Shown: positions 24,373 to 32,245 of the stretch, in pieces
How the letters are laid out: every line of letters starts with the position of its first letter
How positions within the stretch are numbered: the first letter of the stretch is position 1
Source: a virus
IMG/VR virus record: IMGVR_UViG_3300042922_001475
Span: 124,001 to 188,000 of that record
Direction: 5' to 3' (one strand)
Length of the DNA stretch: 64,000 nucleotides
The notes under the pieces: model-generated
Databases searched by the model: none
What the model saw: the letters and a program-made list of their open reading frames with translations, nothing else
What the model was told of the DNA's origin: nothing
Translations under genes and position numbers: made by a program

Positions 24373-24871
24373 AATACTCTTGTGCAACCTGCACAAACTC
24401 GGAACTGACATCACAGATAGTAATGTCAAAGTCATCTTTATATTGTTGAAGGATGTTAACCATCTTAATAGCAACATCCTTTTTGGAGAGTCCACCCACA
24501 CCCGTGCCCAAAGCAGGGAAAGCAATAGACTTGACTCCTAGGGATCTGGCTAACTTAATAGAGCTTAGAAGAGCACTACTAATAATTTCCATCCCCTCGT
24601 GTTCATAGCCACGATAGCTGGTACCAGGATACATCATAGTTACAGCATGAATGATATAACTAGCATCAAGGTCACCAGCAGTAGTAAAGTAAGCGCTACC
24701 ATCAGGCATCATGGTACGACAGGCTTCACGAGCCTCTTTGTCGACTTCAGGGCCACCGGCACGTCTAATAGCACCGGCCACACCTGAACCCATGATACCA
24801 ACACCGTTGGCAGCATTAACGATAGCATCCACCTGGAGAGTAGTGATATCTTCTCTAACGATATTTAGCAT
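24356..24871 (-). CDS. Macro-domain (ADP-ribose-binding) protein
   Basis: 171 residues from the ATG at 24871. Characteristic macro-domain elements: V-D-A-I-V-N-A-A-N (residues ~14-22), the G-V-G-I-M-G-S-G-V-A loop, I-H-A-V, and A-F-P-A-L-G-T-G-V-G-G-L. These bind ADP-ribose, and many such proteins remove it from protein, DNA or RNA ends. In a phage this could reverse host ADP-ribosylation (for example DarT-type DNA modification) or process ADP-ribose phosphate from RNA repair. The exact substrate is not readable. Confidence 0.88.
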   Translation of the reverse strand: MLNIVREDITTLQVDAIVNAANGVGIMGSGVAGAIRRAGGPEVDKEAREACRTMMPDGSAYFTTAGDLDASYIIHAVTMMYPGTSYRGYEHEGMEIISSALLSSIKLARSLGVKSIAFPALGTGVGGLSKKDVAIKMVNILQQYKDDFDITICDVSSEFVQVAQEYYENKH

Positions 24872-25154
24872 TGAACACCTCAAATACTTCAGGGTACATC
24901 TCTTCGAATACATTGACTTGATAGTCAAGTAGCTGAATGTAATCAGACTTAATGTTATCGTAGATCTTCTCAAGAAGATTGTCGGCTAGGTCAATGACCC
25001 TAGGATGCTCGATAAAAGCTGGGAATGTATCATAGACCCAATCGAACACATCTCTAGCCATAAAGGCAAAGAAGGACCCATCCTCTACTTTGAGTAGATA
25101 GGTCCTATCTCCAGTGTTATTATCTCGCCTCATGGCAAGGTTAAATGTCTTCAT
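24855..25154 (-). CDS. Hypothetical protein (99 aa)
   Basis: From the ATG at 25154, which overlaps the preceding stop by 14 nt. Beta-rich start (T-Y-L-L-K-V-E-D-G-S-F-F-A-F-M), then acidic helices (V-I-D-L-A-D-N-L-L-E-K-I-Y). No family recognised. Its last codons overlap the macro-domain start by 17 nt, so the two are probably made together. Confidence 0.6.
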   Translation of the reverse strand: MKTFNLAMRRDNNTGDRTYLLKVEDGSFFAFMARDVFDWVYDTFPAFIEHPRVIDLADNLLEKIYDNIKSDYIQLLDYQVNVFEEMYPEVFEVFNAKYR

Positions 25155-25794
25155 TCTCTTCCAATACGATAGTAGGAGGGGCATCCAACATAGGCTTAAC
25201 CTGCTTAACAGTGTAGACTTTACTAGAGACTCTATCTCTAATATTATCCCCTATTTGGAGCCCCCAGTACTTCTTATGCTCTTCAGAGTTATCTGGAAGA
25301 GGCATCTTAATGTTGTCTATCTGCTTCAGCTTACGCTCAAGCTCGACAGAAGGATAGGTGGAAGTGAACATACCCACTTTACGGGTGTTCAGATACTGTT
25401 TGTAAGTATCCTCCCAACTAACTTTACTGTCTTGTACAAGACCAACTGCAAACTCAATTGCTTCATCTATGGTGTGATGTCTAACCTTGATAACACCCTT
25501 AGAGATGTAATCACGGGTCATCTTAGGATCTAACCTTAAACCATTAGACTTAAACTTAATCTCTAGACCAATGTTAGTGCTAACATCAGTATAGAAAGCA
25601 GGGTGCACCTTCATTAGGGTCTCCTGCTTTAGGACCTTAACTAAATCAGATATCTGCTTGTTATTGAGGTCTACCGTACTAAACTGCTGCTTAGCCAGGG
25701 CAACTATATCCTGATTAGACCAGGTGGATAGATGCTTAAGAGTTGACTTGAGTTTAGGAATAGGCTGCCTGTTTATCCAAATGTTAGGCTTCAT
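25141..25794 (-). CDS. Hypothetical protein with possible C-terminal barrel (217 aa)
   Basis: Mixed helical protein with basic stretches. The final ~45 residues (L-Q-I-G-D-N-I-R-D-R, then V-Y-T-V-K-Q-V-K-P) resemble the first strands of the mini-protein domain, though the F-T ending is absent (it ends E-E-N-E-D-I). It follows mini-proteins 10 and 11 through an ATGA overlap. Function unknown. Confidence 0.6.
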   Translation of the reverse strand: MKPNIWINRQPIPKLKSTLKHLSTWSNQDIVALAKQQFSTVDLNNKQISDLVKVLKQETLMKVHPAFYTDVSTNIGLEIKFKSNGLRLDPKMTRDYISKGVIKVRHHTIDEAIEFAVGLVQDSKVSWEDTYKQYLNTRKVGMFTSTYPSVELERKLKQIDNIKMPLPDNSEEHKKYWGLQIGDNIRDRVSSKVYTVKQVKPMLDAPPTIVLEENEDI

Positions 25795-25994
25795 ATTGTG
25801 AACATTACCTCAAGCTCTTCTTCTAGAAACGTATCACTACTCTTAGAGCAATCAGCAAAATCTACGGTAACGGGATACTGATCACTCGGATCTATAGCCC
25901 TAACAACACCAATCAAATTAATGTGCTCGGTATGAATAGCGTTAGTACCGGGAGCCTGACCAATCACTCTAACCATGTCACCAATATTTATCAT
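25791..25994 (-). CDS. GDxV/FT mini-protein 10
   Basis: 67 residues, N-I-G-D-M-V-R-V-I, L-I-G-V-V-R-A-I and E-E-E-L-E-V-M-F-T-I. Compact and close to the consensus. ATA-TGA gives the ATG of the 217-aa protein. Confidence 0.83.
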   Translation of the reverse strand: MINIGDMVRVIGQAPGTNAIHTEHINLIGVVRAIDPSDQYPVTVDFADCSKSSDTFLEEELEVMFTI

Positions 25995-26191
25995 ATTGTG
26001 AACACTAACTCCAGATCAGCCACACGATAGTAGTGGGCTTCGGCTCCATCCTCAGTCTCAAACTGCACCATAGCTTCGTAATCTAAGTCTATGTCCATGA
26101 TCTGGCCTACCTGTCCTATAAACTTAGCACTATCAGGACCACAGCAATCGTTAGTATCCCTAACGAGAAGAACTAGATCACCCCTACTCAT
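25991..26191 (-). CDS. GDxV/FT mini-protein 11
   Basis: 66 residues, S-R-G-D-L-V-L-L-V, Q-V-G-Q-I-M-D-I and V-A-D-L-E-L-V-F-T-I. Lies immediately after the DnaN gene (start and stop touch), and its ATA-TGA starts copy 10. A C-C-G-P near residue 17 is the only cysteine pair in the compact copies. Confidence 0.83.
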   Translation of the reverse strand: MSRGDLVLLVRDTNDCCGPDSAKFIGQVGQIMDIDLDYEAMVQFETEDGAEAHYYRVADLELVFTI

Positions 26192-27342
26192 TAGGTTACC
26201 GCCAACGTGGTCATGATAATCTGCCTGAACTCAGGTTGGTCTTCGTCCTGGATTCTAAGGTTGTAGAAGATGTCAGGCTCTTCATTAGGGTCGATACTAG
26301 GAATCTCAGTCTTAAGCTGTTCGATAACTAGGGTGTTAGCTCCCAGACCACCTAGGGCTCTAGACAGAACCTTAGGGTCAATATTAACTACCTCAAGGTC
26401 ACCATCTTGATAGTTGATATCGTAATAGGAGCCTCTGATGTGGGCCTTACCTGCTGTGCCACAGGTAGCCTTAATGCGCTGGCCGTCAGGACTAAGCTTA
26501 AGACCTCTGCGGTCATTAATAAACATAGCTCTCTTGATGTCTTGGTTTAGGGCATCGGACTTGATAACAAAGGATCCAGTGGGCTGCATATCAATAATGG
26601 TATCGATATGGGTGCTGGTGTTATCTGTAGCAAAGTTATGGATAACTAGATGCTCAGGACCAGACACAATGGCAAAGTCTTTAGTTTTGTTATCAATACA
26701 CAGCTCTGCCTCTCCCACCATATTACGGGGGAGCTTACCAAACAGATAAGTCGGAATAGCTACGGACCAGTCGTATGACTCTTCAAGAGCCTGAACAGTG
26801 GTTCTGGAGAATAGTCTACCCTCGTGGGAGGTATAGATATCTACAGAGCTGTTAGCTGTGTTGGCCTTGATGGTAATAAACTCATTCTTGTTACCACTGA
26901 GTAGCATAGCCTTCTTGATACACTCAGAGAACCTCTCACCATCAATAGTGGTTACCATTGGAGGTAGGTCTAGGTTAACTGGAAACGCTGAAGGCGGTTC
27001 GTTAAATAGTTCGATGTCTGTAGTAACGTTACCCACCTGTAGGGTCAGAAGATTCTTCTGTTCGTCTACTGATAGAGTAATAGGTTCATCAGGGAAAGTA
27101 CTCAAGAGGTGATTGAGAGTATCAGCATTAACCAATGCTCTACCCACCTGGAAGGTTACAGCCTCTGGAACCTTTAGTGTAAGCTGTGAGGTCCTTGTAT
27201 CTAGAGCTGTGATTGTGAAAGTCTCTTCTGTAGCGTGTAGCAGCAGACAAGACTGTAGGGGTGTGTTTTTATTTATAGCCGATGTACATTGCTGCACGGG
27301 CATCTTTAGATTTCGTACGCTTGGTACTTCTACTGTTAACAT
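26191..27342 (-). CDS. dnaN: Sliding clamp, DnaN-like
   Basis: 383 residues, close to the ~366 of bacterial beta clamps, with three repeated domains. Recognisable segments: T-P-L-Q-S-C-L-L-L-H-A (domain 1), L-F-N-E-P-P-S-A-F-P (domain 1/2 link), A-M-L-L-S-G and E-G-R-L-F-S-R (domain 2), I-K-R-A-M-F-I-N-D-R-R-G-L-K-L-S (domain 3). The bacterial C-terminal partner-binding tail (usually M-P-M-R-L) is replaced by T-T-L-A-V-T. Tethers the phage polymerase. A DnaN clamp in a phage is unusual; most use a T4 gp45-type clamp. Confidence 0.85.
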   Translation of the reverse strand: MLTVEVPSVRNLKMPVQQCTSAINKNTPLQSCLLLHATEETFTITALDTRTSQLTLKVPEAVTFQVGRALVNADTLNHLLSTFPDEPITLSVDEQKNLLTLQVGNVTTDIELFNEPPSAFPVNLDLPPMVTTIDGERFSECIKKAMLLSGNKNEFITIKANTANSSVDIYTSHEGRLFSRTTVQALEESYDWSVAIPTYLFGKLPRNMVGEAELCIDNKTKDFAIVSGPEHLVIHNFATDNTSTHIDTIIDMQPTGSFVIKSDALNQDIKRAMFINDRRGLKLSPDGQRIKATCGTAGKAHIRGSYYDINYQDGDLEVVNIDPKVLSRALGGLGANTLVIEQLKTEIPSIDPNEEPDIFYNLRIQDEDQPEFRQIIMTTLAVT

Positions 27343-27549
27343 TTATACCGTATATATTAATTCAAAGGCTTTGTCATCGTACCAGCCAGCAAGGTCTCCA
27401 TCACTGAGTTTAATCAGATATGTTGAGAGGGTTTCGTTTAGCTCTAGATTCACGTAGACTATCTCAGCTATCTCGCCGATACCATACTTCTTACCCTTAA
27501 GGGTGGGGCCGACCACAATAACCAGATCGCCTTCGTTAAACTTATTCAT
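27343..27549 (-). CDS. GDxV/FT mini-protein 12 (header of DnaN)
   Basis: 68 residues, N-E-G-D-L-V-I-V-V, G-I-G-E-I-A-E-I and A-F-E-L-I-Y-T-V. Its TAA is followed with no gap by the DnaN ATG. The Tyr in Y-T replaces the usual Phe. Confidence 0.83.
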   Translation of the reverse strand: MNKFNEGDLVIVVGPTLKGKKYGIGEIAEIVYVNLELNETLSTYLIKLSDGDLAGWYDDKAFELIYTV

Positions 27550-27782
27550 AACTTGAATATTGCTTCTAACTCTTCTTCCGCTACCTGGAAGACCTTACCG
27601 TTGGGGAACCTTACCCAGTAATCAAAATGAATGCTCTCGTTGGGCCAGATATAGTCTGTAATCTCAACAATACAACCAGGAGGGAGGTCATCTTCAGTAA
27701 CTGGGTTACCGTGCTTGTCCTCCCCCTCATAATAGTCATCAGGCCTGAATATAGCCAGGTCACCAATCATCAACTTCTTCAC
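27546..27782 (-). CDS. GDxV/FT mini-protein 13
   Basis: 78 residues from GTG at 27782 (GGAGG 9 nt upstream). M-I-G-D-L-A-I-F-R at the start; the middle has G-C-I-V-E-I-T-D; the end is E-E-E-L-E-A-I-F-K-L, with K-L in place of T-x. TTA-TGA gives the ATG of copy 12. Confidence 0.8.
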   Translation of the reverse strand: MKKLMIGDLAIFRPDDYYEGEDKHGNPVTEDDLPPGCIVEITDYIWPNESIHFDYWVRFPNGKVFQVAEEELEAIFKL

Positions 27783-27830
27783 TTGTCGGGTCCTCCATTA
27801 GGGGTGTGCTCCGACTATAGGATAACTTAT

Positions 27831-28046
27831 TTACTTGGTGAAAACTAGGTTGAGTTGGGTAGTCATAACCCAATCCACGTACCCATTAGGGTACTTAATT
27901 TTATAGGGATACTTGTAGTCTTCTAGGGGATAGAGAACGCCCATCACCTCTACGATATAGCCGTTAAACTGTCTCTCGTAGAAAGAAGACATTCCCTCTA
28001 TATAGGAGAATACTACTAGATCTCCTGATTGTATATCTTGTGTCAT
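27831..28046 (-). CDS. GDxV/FT mini-protein 14 (uncoupled)
   Basis: 71 residues, Q-S-G-D-L-V-V-F-S, G-Y-I-V-E-V-M-G and Q-L-N-L-V-F-T-K. The last codon is AAG followed by TAA, and the next start lies 48 nt downstream, so it is one of the few copies without an overlap. Confidence 0.8.
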   Translation of the reverse strand: MTQDIQSGDLVVFSYIEGMSSFYERQFNGYIVEVMGVLYPLEDYKYPYKIKYPNGYVDWVMTTQLNLVFTK

Positions 28047-28246
28047 AGTGTGTAGATTGTTTCTAACTCGTCAGGTTCAGCGTACACTAGCAAGTTTTCA
28101 TACTCTAGTTCGTATACAGCCAAATCTGAGTTACCGGCATGGAAGATATTAACTATCTTACAGATCTTACCTTCAGCTTCAATATCTGCGGGCATGTCGT
28201 AACTGGTTGGATTAAAGATAACTAGGTCATCTAGATTAAACGTCAT
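28043..28246 (-). CDS. GDxV/FT mini-protein 15
   Basis: 67 residues, N-L-D-D-L-V-I-F-N at the start (D for G), K-I-C-K-I-V-N-I in the middle and D-E-L-E-T-I-Y-T-L at the end. CTA-TGA gives the ATG of copy 14. Confidence 0.8.
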   Translation of the reverse strand: MTFNLDDLVIFNPTSYDMPADIEAEGKICKIVNIFHAGNSDLAVYELEYENLLVYAEPDELETIYTL

Positions 28247-28458
28247 CGGGTAAACATGACCTCCAGGAAGCGTTCACCTGCGTAGGTTTTAGCTTTGGTC
28301 CCGTTGGTATCCGTATACTCAATTGAGTATTGCCAGATACGGTCATGATCTCTGTAACCAGTGATCTCAGCCAACACAGGACCGTATACTCCCGTATACA
28401 AAACTATGTCCCCAATATGGTGTTTATACTTTATTGATGATTTCGATGATGTGTTCAT
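28243..28458 (-). CDS. GDxV/FT mini-protein 16
   Basis: About 71 residues from the ATG at 28458; a GTG at 28470 would add four. A Ser/Lys-rich lead (N-T-S-S-K-S-S) precedes H-I-G-D-I-V-L-Y. Ends F-L-E-V-M-F-T-R, the only copy ending in Arg (CGA-TGA). Starts about 35 nt inside the AAA_28-like gene. Confidence 0.78.
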   Translation of the reverse strand: MNTSSKSSIKYKHHIGDIVLYTGVYGPVLAEITGYRDHDRIWQYSIEYTDTNGTKAKTYAGERFLEVMFTR

Positions 28459-28954
28459 GTGCGTCGTCACTCACTGCCACTTCCACGTAAGGGATGCTGT
28501 GAGCCTCTAGAAGAGCTTTGATATGTTCGTCAATCTCTTGAGACTGCTCAAGTGTCTGAGAGCGTCCTGCGGGATTGTAGGGGTGTTTATCTAAGTTTCT
28601 GGTTAGGAAGATGTTCAGGTTGTTAAATGACTTGAAGGTCTCTAGTAACCATCTATCAAAATTCTCACCAGTATAATGTCCACTATAGATAAGACCATTA
28701 AGGAGAGGGCTATCGGTAATAGCAATGTCAACTTTGTCTAGAATCCTGTGTTGGCGTAGTAACTGTTTAGCGCTGATATAGGGCTGACAGCTTAAAGTAA
28801 AAGCATTGTCCTCCCAAGTCTTGTCCTTAGCATACTCTTGGATGTACTCACAGTTAGTACCTAAGGTCTTAAGCTTATGAAACACACCAGCAGCAGTGGT
28901 AGACTTACCAGTACCCGGTCCACCAAATAGATTAACAATTAATGTCTTACTCAT
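28424..28954 (-). CDS. AAA_28/NadR-like P-loop kinase
   Basis: 176 residues from the ATG at 28954, which overlaps mini-protein 17 (ATGA). Walker A F-G-G-P-G-T-G-K-S-T-T (residues ~8-18), then C-E-Y-I-Q-E-Y-A-K-D-K-T-W-E, which fits the E-x-x-R/K-x motif of AAA_28 proteins, I-T-D-S-P-L-L as Walker B, and a lid with R-N-L-D-K-H-P. Related proteins phosphorylate nucleosides or nicotinamide riboside (NadR). In this setting a nucleoside or NAD-salvage kinase is plausible; the acceptor is not known. Confidence 0.7.
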   Translation of the reverse strand: MSKTLIVNLFGGPGTGKSTTAAGVFHKLKTLGTNCEYIQEYAKDKTWEDNAFTLSCQPYISAKQLLRQHRILDKVDIAITDSPLLNGLIYSGHYTGENFDRWLLETFKSFNNLNIFLTRNLDKHPYNPAGRSQTLEQSQEIDEHIKALLEAHSIPYVEVAVSDDAHEHIIEIINKV

Positions 28955-29154
28955 ACCGTGAACACCGTAGCAACCCTCCAGGACATACAAGCCAGGGTAG
29001 GTAGGGGAGCATCCTCACCAAACTTAAGATAAACAAAATCACCATTGTCTTCGATCTGAGTAACCTCTGCAATCTTACCTTTGTTACCGTGAGTGTGGTC
29101 ACCGAAGGGTTCGTTGTAAATAACCAGGTCACCGACCTGAAACTTGTGCTTCAT
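28951..29154 (-). CDS. GDxV/FT mini-protein 17 (header of AAA_28-like kinase)
   Basis: 67 residues, Q-V-G-D-L-V-I-Y-N, N-K-G-K-I-A-E-V and a shortened, less regular end R-V-A-T-V-F-T-V. GTA-TGA gives the kinase ATG. Confidence 0.8.
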   Translation of the reverse strand: MKHKFQVGDLVIYNEPFGDHTHGNKGKIAEVTQIEDNGDFVYLKFGEDAPLPTLACMSWRVATVFTV

Positions 29155-29417
29155 GTTGTGTAAAATAATTCCATTTGGTCACTTCGGACCATTATACAGT
29201 GAGACATGTCAGCCTCCCAGACTCCCCAGTCTACATCCCAAGGGACCGTACCTGGAAAGTGTAGCATGTTCATTTCAATCTCTAGGATCTGATTAACATG
29301 TCTCTCTTCAACAAAGCCTTCAAGACCAGTAATGTCTGGATCGTCATCCCTAATGCCAAGCTCTTCACGAGACAGGACTTTGGTAATCCTCACTAGGTCA
29401 CCTGGTTTAAAACTCAT
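29151..29417 (-). CDS. GDxV/FT mini-protein 18
   Basis: 88 residues, K-P-G-D-L-V-R-I-T-K, H-V-N-Q-I-L-E-I and S-D-Q-M-E-L-F-Y-T-T. The middle has two extra acidic loops (D-D-D-P-D-I and W-E-A-D-M). ACA-TGA gives the ATG of copy 17. Confidence 0.8.
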   Translation of the reverse strand: MSFKPGDLVRITKVLSREELGIRDDDPDITGLEGFVEERHVNQILEIEMNMLHFPGTVPWDVDWGVWEADMSHCIMVRSDQMELFYTT

Positions 29418-29653
29418 ATAGTAAACAGAGCCTCTCCCTTTATGAATCTGGTACTTAGCCAGACTACAGGGGTATCTGCTGAATCGAAAGAAGTAAGATA
29501 ACCATAGCCATCATGATAGAAGCGATCTTCTTTTACTTCAGTTATTACCCCTAGAAGCCCATGACAAGGATGGTCCGTAGTCCAGTTATGATAACCAGCA
29601 GGGAGATACATCTCAACTATATCTCCAACACAGAACTTAGGTGGATTGTTCAT
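29414..29653 (-). CDS. GDxV/FT mini-protein 19
   Basis: 79 residues, C-V-G-D-I-V-E-M-Y, L-L-G-V-I-T-E-V and I-K-G-E-A-L-F-T-I. First of three chained copies (19, 18, 17) leading to the AAA_28-like gene. The start lies one base after the PolA stop. Confidence 0.8.
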   Translation of the reverse strand: MNNPPKFCVGDIVEMYLPAGYHNWTTDHPCHGLLGVITEVKEDRFYHDGYGYLTSFDSADTPVVWLSTRFIKGEALFTI

Positions 29654-29654
29654 A

Positions 29655-31709
29655 TTAGTGTGCCCAATACCTTTTAGTAGCTAGGGAGAATCCAGCAGGA
29701 ACGATGCCCTTCAAGAAGTACTCTCCAGCATCCTTCATACACTCACCAACAATAGTCTCGTACCTGGTTACACAGTCTTCAACACCGTTCTCGTGACAAT
29801 GATCTTTACAGTCCTGTTCACGCTTAGCGATATGCTCGGGATCTGTAATGTGACCTTCACGTACAAACTTTAGAGGACAGTTATCATCAGTCCTGAAGGT
29901 TACTAGTAACTCATCATGGATACAAGCAATAAGCTGCATCGGTAGATTATTATCCTGAATAACCTGGTCTAGCTTAATCATAGCTAGTCTGGTCATCCAA
30001 CTAGACAGTCCCTGAATCTGGAAGTTCATAGCAGCTCTATAGGCTGCATCTTTGTCACGGGTGTTCTCCGCAACAAACCTCATAGCGCCATTGGCTAACT
30101 TAGAGAAGCCCTGAGCTACACCTAGTTCACCATGGTACTTAAGCCACTTGGTAAGCTGAGGGAAGCGCTTCTCAAAACCTTTGATAAGGTCCTTGGCTTC
30201 CTTCTCGGAGATACCCCAATCATCAGCAAAGCCCTTAGCAGTCTTACCATAGGCTAGCGAGAACATTACGATCTTGCCACGATCCCTATAGGTCTGCCCG
30301 TTACCGCCAGGAATCTTGTCTCTGACTTCGGCTAGAGAGATGTTAAACATACCCGCAGCAGCCTCACCATGTAAATCACCATTCTCATTGAGAATCTTAC
30401 ACATAGCTTCGTCACCAGACATGGCAGCCATTACAGCTAGCTCTTGTCCTGAGAAGTCAGCGGAGCAAATAAGCCAACCCGGATCAGCCTCGAAACAGTA
30501 ACGATAGTTAACGCTAGTCCCTGTAGACTTGTGTACCATGGTAACTTTTGAGGGGACCTGTTGGACGTTAGGAGAAGTGCAGCTAAATCTTCCGGTCGTA
30601 GCTCCTGAGATCTTAAAACCTGGATGGATTCGTCCAGTGACCGGATGGATATATTTCTCATAGTCAAACTGGGCCTGCTTGACCAGATTGTAAAAGTCAA
30701 TAAGAGACGCAACGCCAGGATTGTTCTCTTTATACGCTTCCAGAGTTGTCTTCTGAACATTATCAATGTCTAGTCCTAGTTCCTGTAGCATGGGCAAGAC
30801 CATTGCGGTCTTAGACATAAGTAGGTCCTTACCTGCTTTGCCTCCACCCCAAGGTAACTTAAAAGGTACAACCTCTGTGCCGTCATTATGTAAATCTACA
30901 TAAGTGATAGCAATGGTCTGGCCGATCTTCTCATGGAAGAACTTACCAATCTGCTGCAACAAGCCAGGAATAGCGAAGTTAGCTGCTTCCTGACACATCG
31001 TATACATGTCTTTGTTAAAGGGGATCCCGTTATACTCCATACGAGCGGTAGGTAGGATTACCCCCATCTCTAGCTGGACTACTTCAGGCATCTTGTAATC
31101 ATTTACAAGAGTCCCATTTAGGATGTCCTTTAGCTCATGCAGGTTAACAACATCTAGGGCAGCATACTCTAGCTGTTCGTCTCTGAGGTCTGTAATAGAC
31201 CAGTCAGAGATCTGTTCAGTCTTGTCTAGATTCAAACTCAAGAAGTCTCTTGAGATATCAGCTAGACCGTTACCGCGCTCCATGAATCCTACACCATTTC
31301 TGATTAGGATAGAAGCCTGCATGGTACACCAGACCTTTTTTAACCACACCCCAAGGGTGCCAGCAAACATCTTGATATCAAACTTAATGTTATGGCCAAT
31401 CCACAAGACGTCATCTCTTACAAGAAGAGTCTTGAGTAGACTATGGTCTTCAAGTCTTAGTAGGTCTACCACATAGGGTATAGTATCACGGCCCTTAAGT
31501 TGAATAAGTCTCACTCGGGCAGTATGGGGATCGAAAGCTGCAGGACCGGTCTTAGAACGATTATATTGATTATCGCAGTTAGGGTCTGAAGTCAGATATG
31601 TCTCAGAGTCGATAGCGATCTCTGTTTCTTTCTCCAGAGCAGCACACATATCTTTTAGCTGCTCAAGGGTCTCTACGTAAATATAATCTTGGTTCTTAAT
31701 TAGGTCCAT
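29655..31709 (-). CDS. polA: Family A DNA polymerase
   Basis: 684 residues: 3'-5' exonuclease (residues ~1-215) and polymerase, no 5' nuclease. Exo motifs: A-I-D-S-E-T-Y (Exo I), G-H-N-I-K-F-D (Exo II), Y-A-A-L-D-V-V (Exo III). Polymerase motif A S-A-D-F-S-G-Q-E-L, motif B R-D-R-G-K-I-V-M-F-S-L-A-Y-G and motif C C-I-H-D-E-L. In motif B the usual K-A-x-N-F-G is K-I-V-M-F-S, a moderate change. The intact exo site predicts proofreading. Main replicative polymerase of this phage, presumably held by its DnaN clamp. The ATG overlaps the stop of mini-protein 20. Confidence 0.93.
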   Translation of the reverse strand: MDLIKNQDYIYVETLEQLKDMCAALEKETEIAIDSETYLTSDPNCDNQYNRSKTGPAAFDPHTARVRLIQLKGRDTIPYVVDLLRLEDHSLLKTLLVRDDVLWIGHNIKFDIKMFAGTLGVWLKKVWCTMQASILIRNGVGFMERGNGLADISRDFLSLNLDKTEQISDWSITDLRDEQLEYAALDVVNLHELKDILNGTLVNDYKMPEVVQLEMGVILPTARMEYNGIPFNKDMYTMCQEAANFAIPGLLQQIGKFFHEKIGQTIAITYVDLHNDGTEVVPFKLPWGGGKAGKDLLMSKTAMVLPMLQELGLDIDNVQKTTLEAYKENNPGVASLIDFYNLVKQAQFDYEKYIHPVTGRIHPGFKISGATTGRFSCTSPNVQQVPSKVTMVHKSTGTSVNYRYCFEADPGWLICSADFSGQELAVMAAMSGDEAMCKILNENGDLHGEAAAGMFNISLAEVRDKIPGGNGQTYRDRGKIVMFSLAYGKTAKGFADDWGISEKEAKDLIKGFEKRFPQLTKWLKYHGELGVAQGFSKLANGAMRFVAENTRDKDAAYRAAMNFQIQGLSSWMTRLAMIKLDQVIQDNNLPMQLIACIHDELLVTFRTDDNCPLKFVREGHITDPEHIAKREQDCKDHCHENGVEDCVTRYETIVGECMKDAGEYFLKGIVPAGFSLATKRYWAH

Positions 31710-32035
31710 TAAACTGTAAATGCTAGTTCTAGCTCATCTTCTTTGAAACAAATATAATTGGAGGATACTGGACCATCTTTAACAATATAGATATGTCCGT
31801 CTTCAGTGTAGTAAGCATCATACTCATCCGAGTGATCAGCAAAGAATCCATAGGGCTCATCTAGCTCAAAGACCTTACCAATCATGGCAAGCTTTAGCTC
31901 ATAGTTGTTCTTCTGGTCTTCTTTGGAAATGTCCGGATCAATACTAGCTGCCTTAACTATAACTAGGTCACCCTCCCGGAACTTATATCTACTTACCCAT
32001 GTGCTTCTTGTAAAGGTCTCTTGCTTGGTATGCAT
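31709..32035 (-). CDS. GDxV/FT mini-protein 20 (header of PolA)
   Basis: Up to 108 residues. The ATG at 32035 overlaps the upstream gene by 47 nt, and the first ~16 residues fall in that overlap. F-R-E-G-D-L-V-I-V-K, M-I-G-K-V-F-E-L and E-D-E-L-E-L-A-F-T-V give a near-perfect match. Its TAATG overlaps the PolA start by one base. The longest single-domain copy, with acidic loops (D-I-S-K-E-D-Q-K). Confidence 0.82.
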   Translation of the reverse strand: MHTKQETFTRSTWVSRYKFREGDLVIVKAASIDPDISKEDQKNNYELKLAMIGKVFELDEPYGFFADHSDEYDAYYTEDGHIYIVKDGPVSSNYICFKEDELELAFTV

Positions 32036-32201
32036 AGTCTCTTGTCATACCGATAATCTTAGCTACATACTCCATATCACTATCCGTTAGGTGAATAGCG
32101 TATGCTGTTAGGTAGTCCATTACCGCTTGGTGTTGGGCATCAGTAAGAACATCATTCATATTCTTAATGGCCAGTATTAAATCTTTCTTGCTATCGCTCA
32201 T
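31989..32201 (-). CDS. Small helical protein (70 aa)
   Basis: M-S-D-S-K-K-D-L-I-L-A-I-K then helices (V-M-D-Y-L-T-A-Y-A-I-H-L, M-E-Y-V-A-K-I-I-G-M-T-R-D-Y-A-Y-Q). The second half resembles a helix-turn-helix but is too short to be sure. Starts 8 nt after the UUCG hairpin without a visible Shine-Dalgarno and leads the PolA transcription unit. Confidence 0.55.
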   Translation of the reverse strand: MSDSKKDLILAIKNMNDVLTDAQHQAVMDYLTAYAIHLTDSDMEYVAKIIGMTRDYAYQARDLYKKHMGK

Positions 32202-32209
32202 AATATAAA

Positions 32210-32231
32210 GGGAGCCCCCGAAGGGGCTCCC
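32210..32231 (-). terminator. UUCG-capped terminator of the MoxR gene
   Basis: Minus transcript GGGAGCCCC-UUCG-GGGGCUCCC followed by TTTATATT, a 9-bp GC-rich stem. It sits 14 nt after the MoxR stop and 8 nt before the next ATG. Confidence 0.85.
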
Positions 32232-32245
32232 ATAAAACTCTCTGA

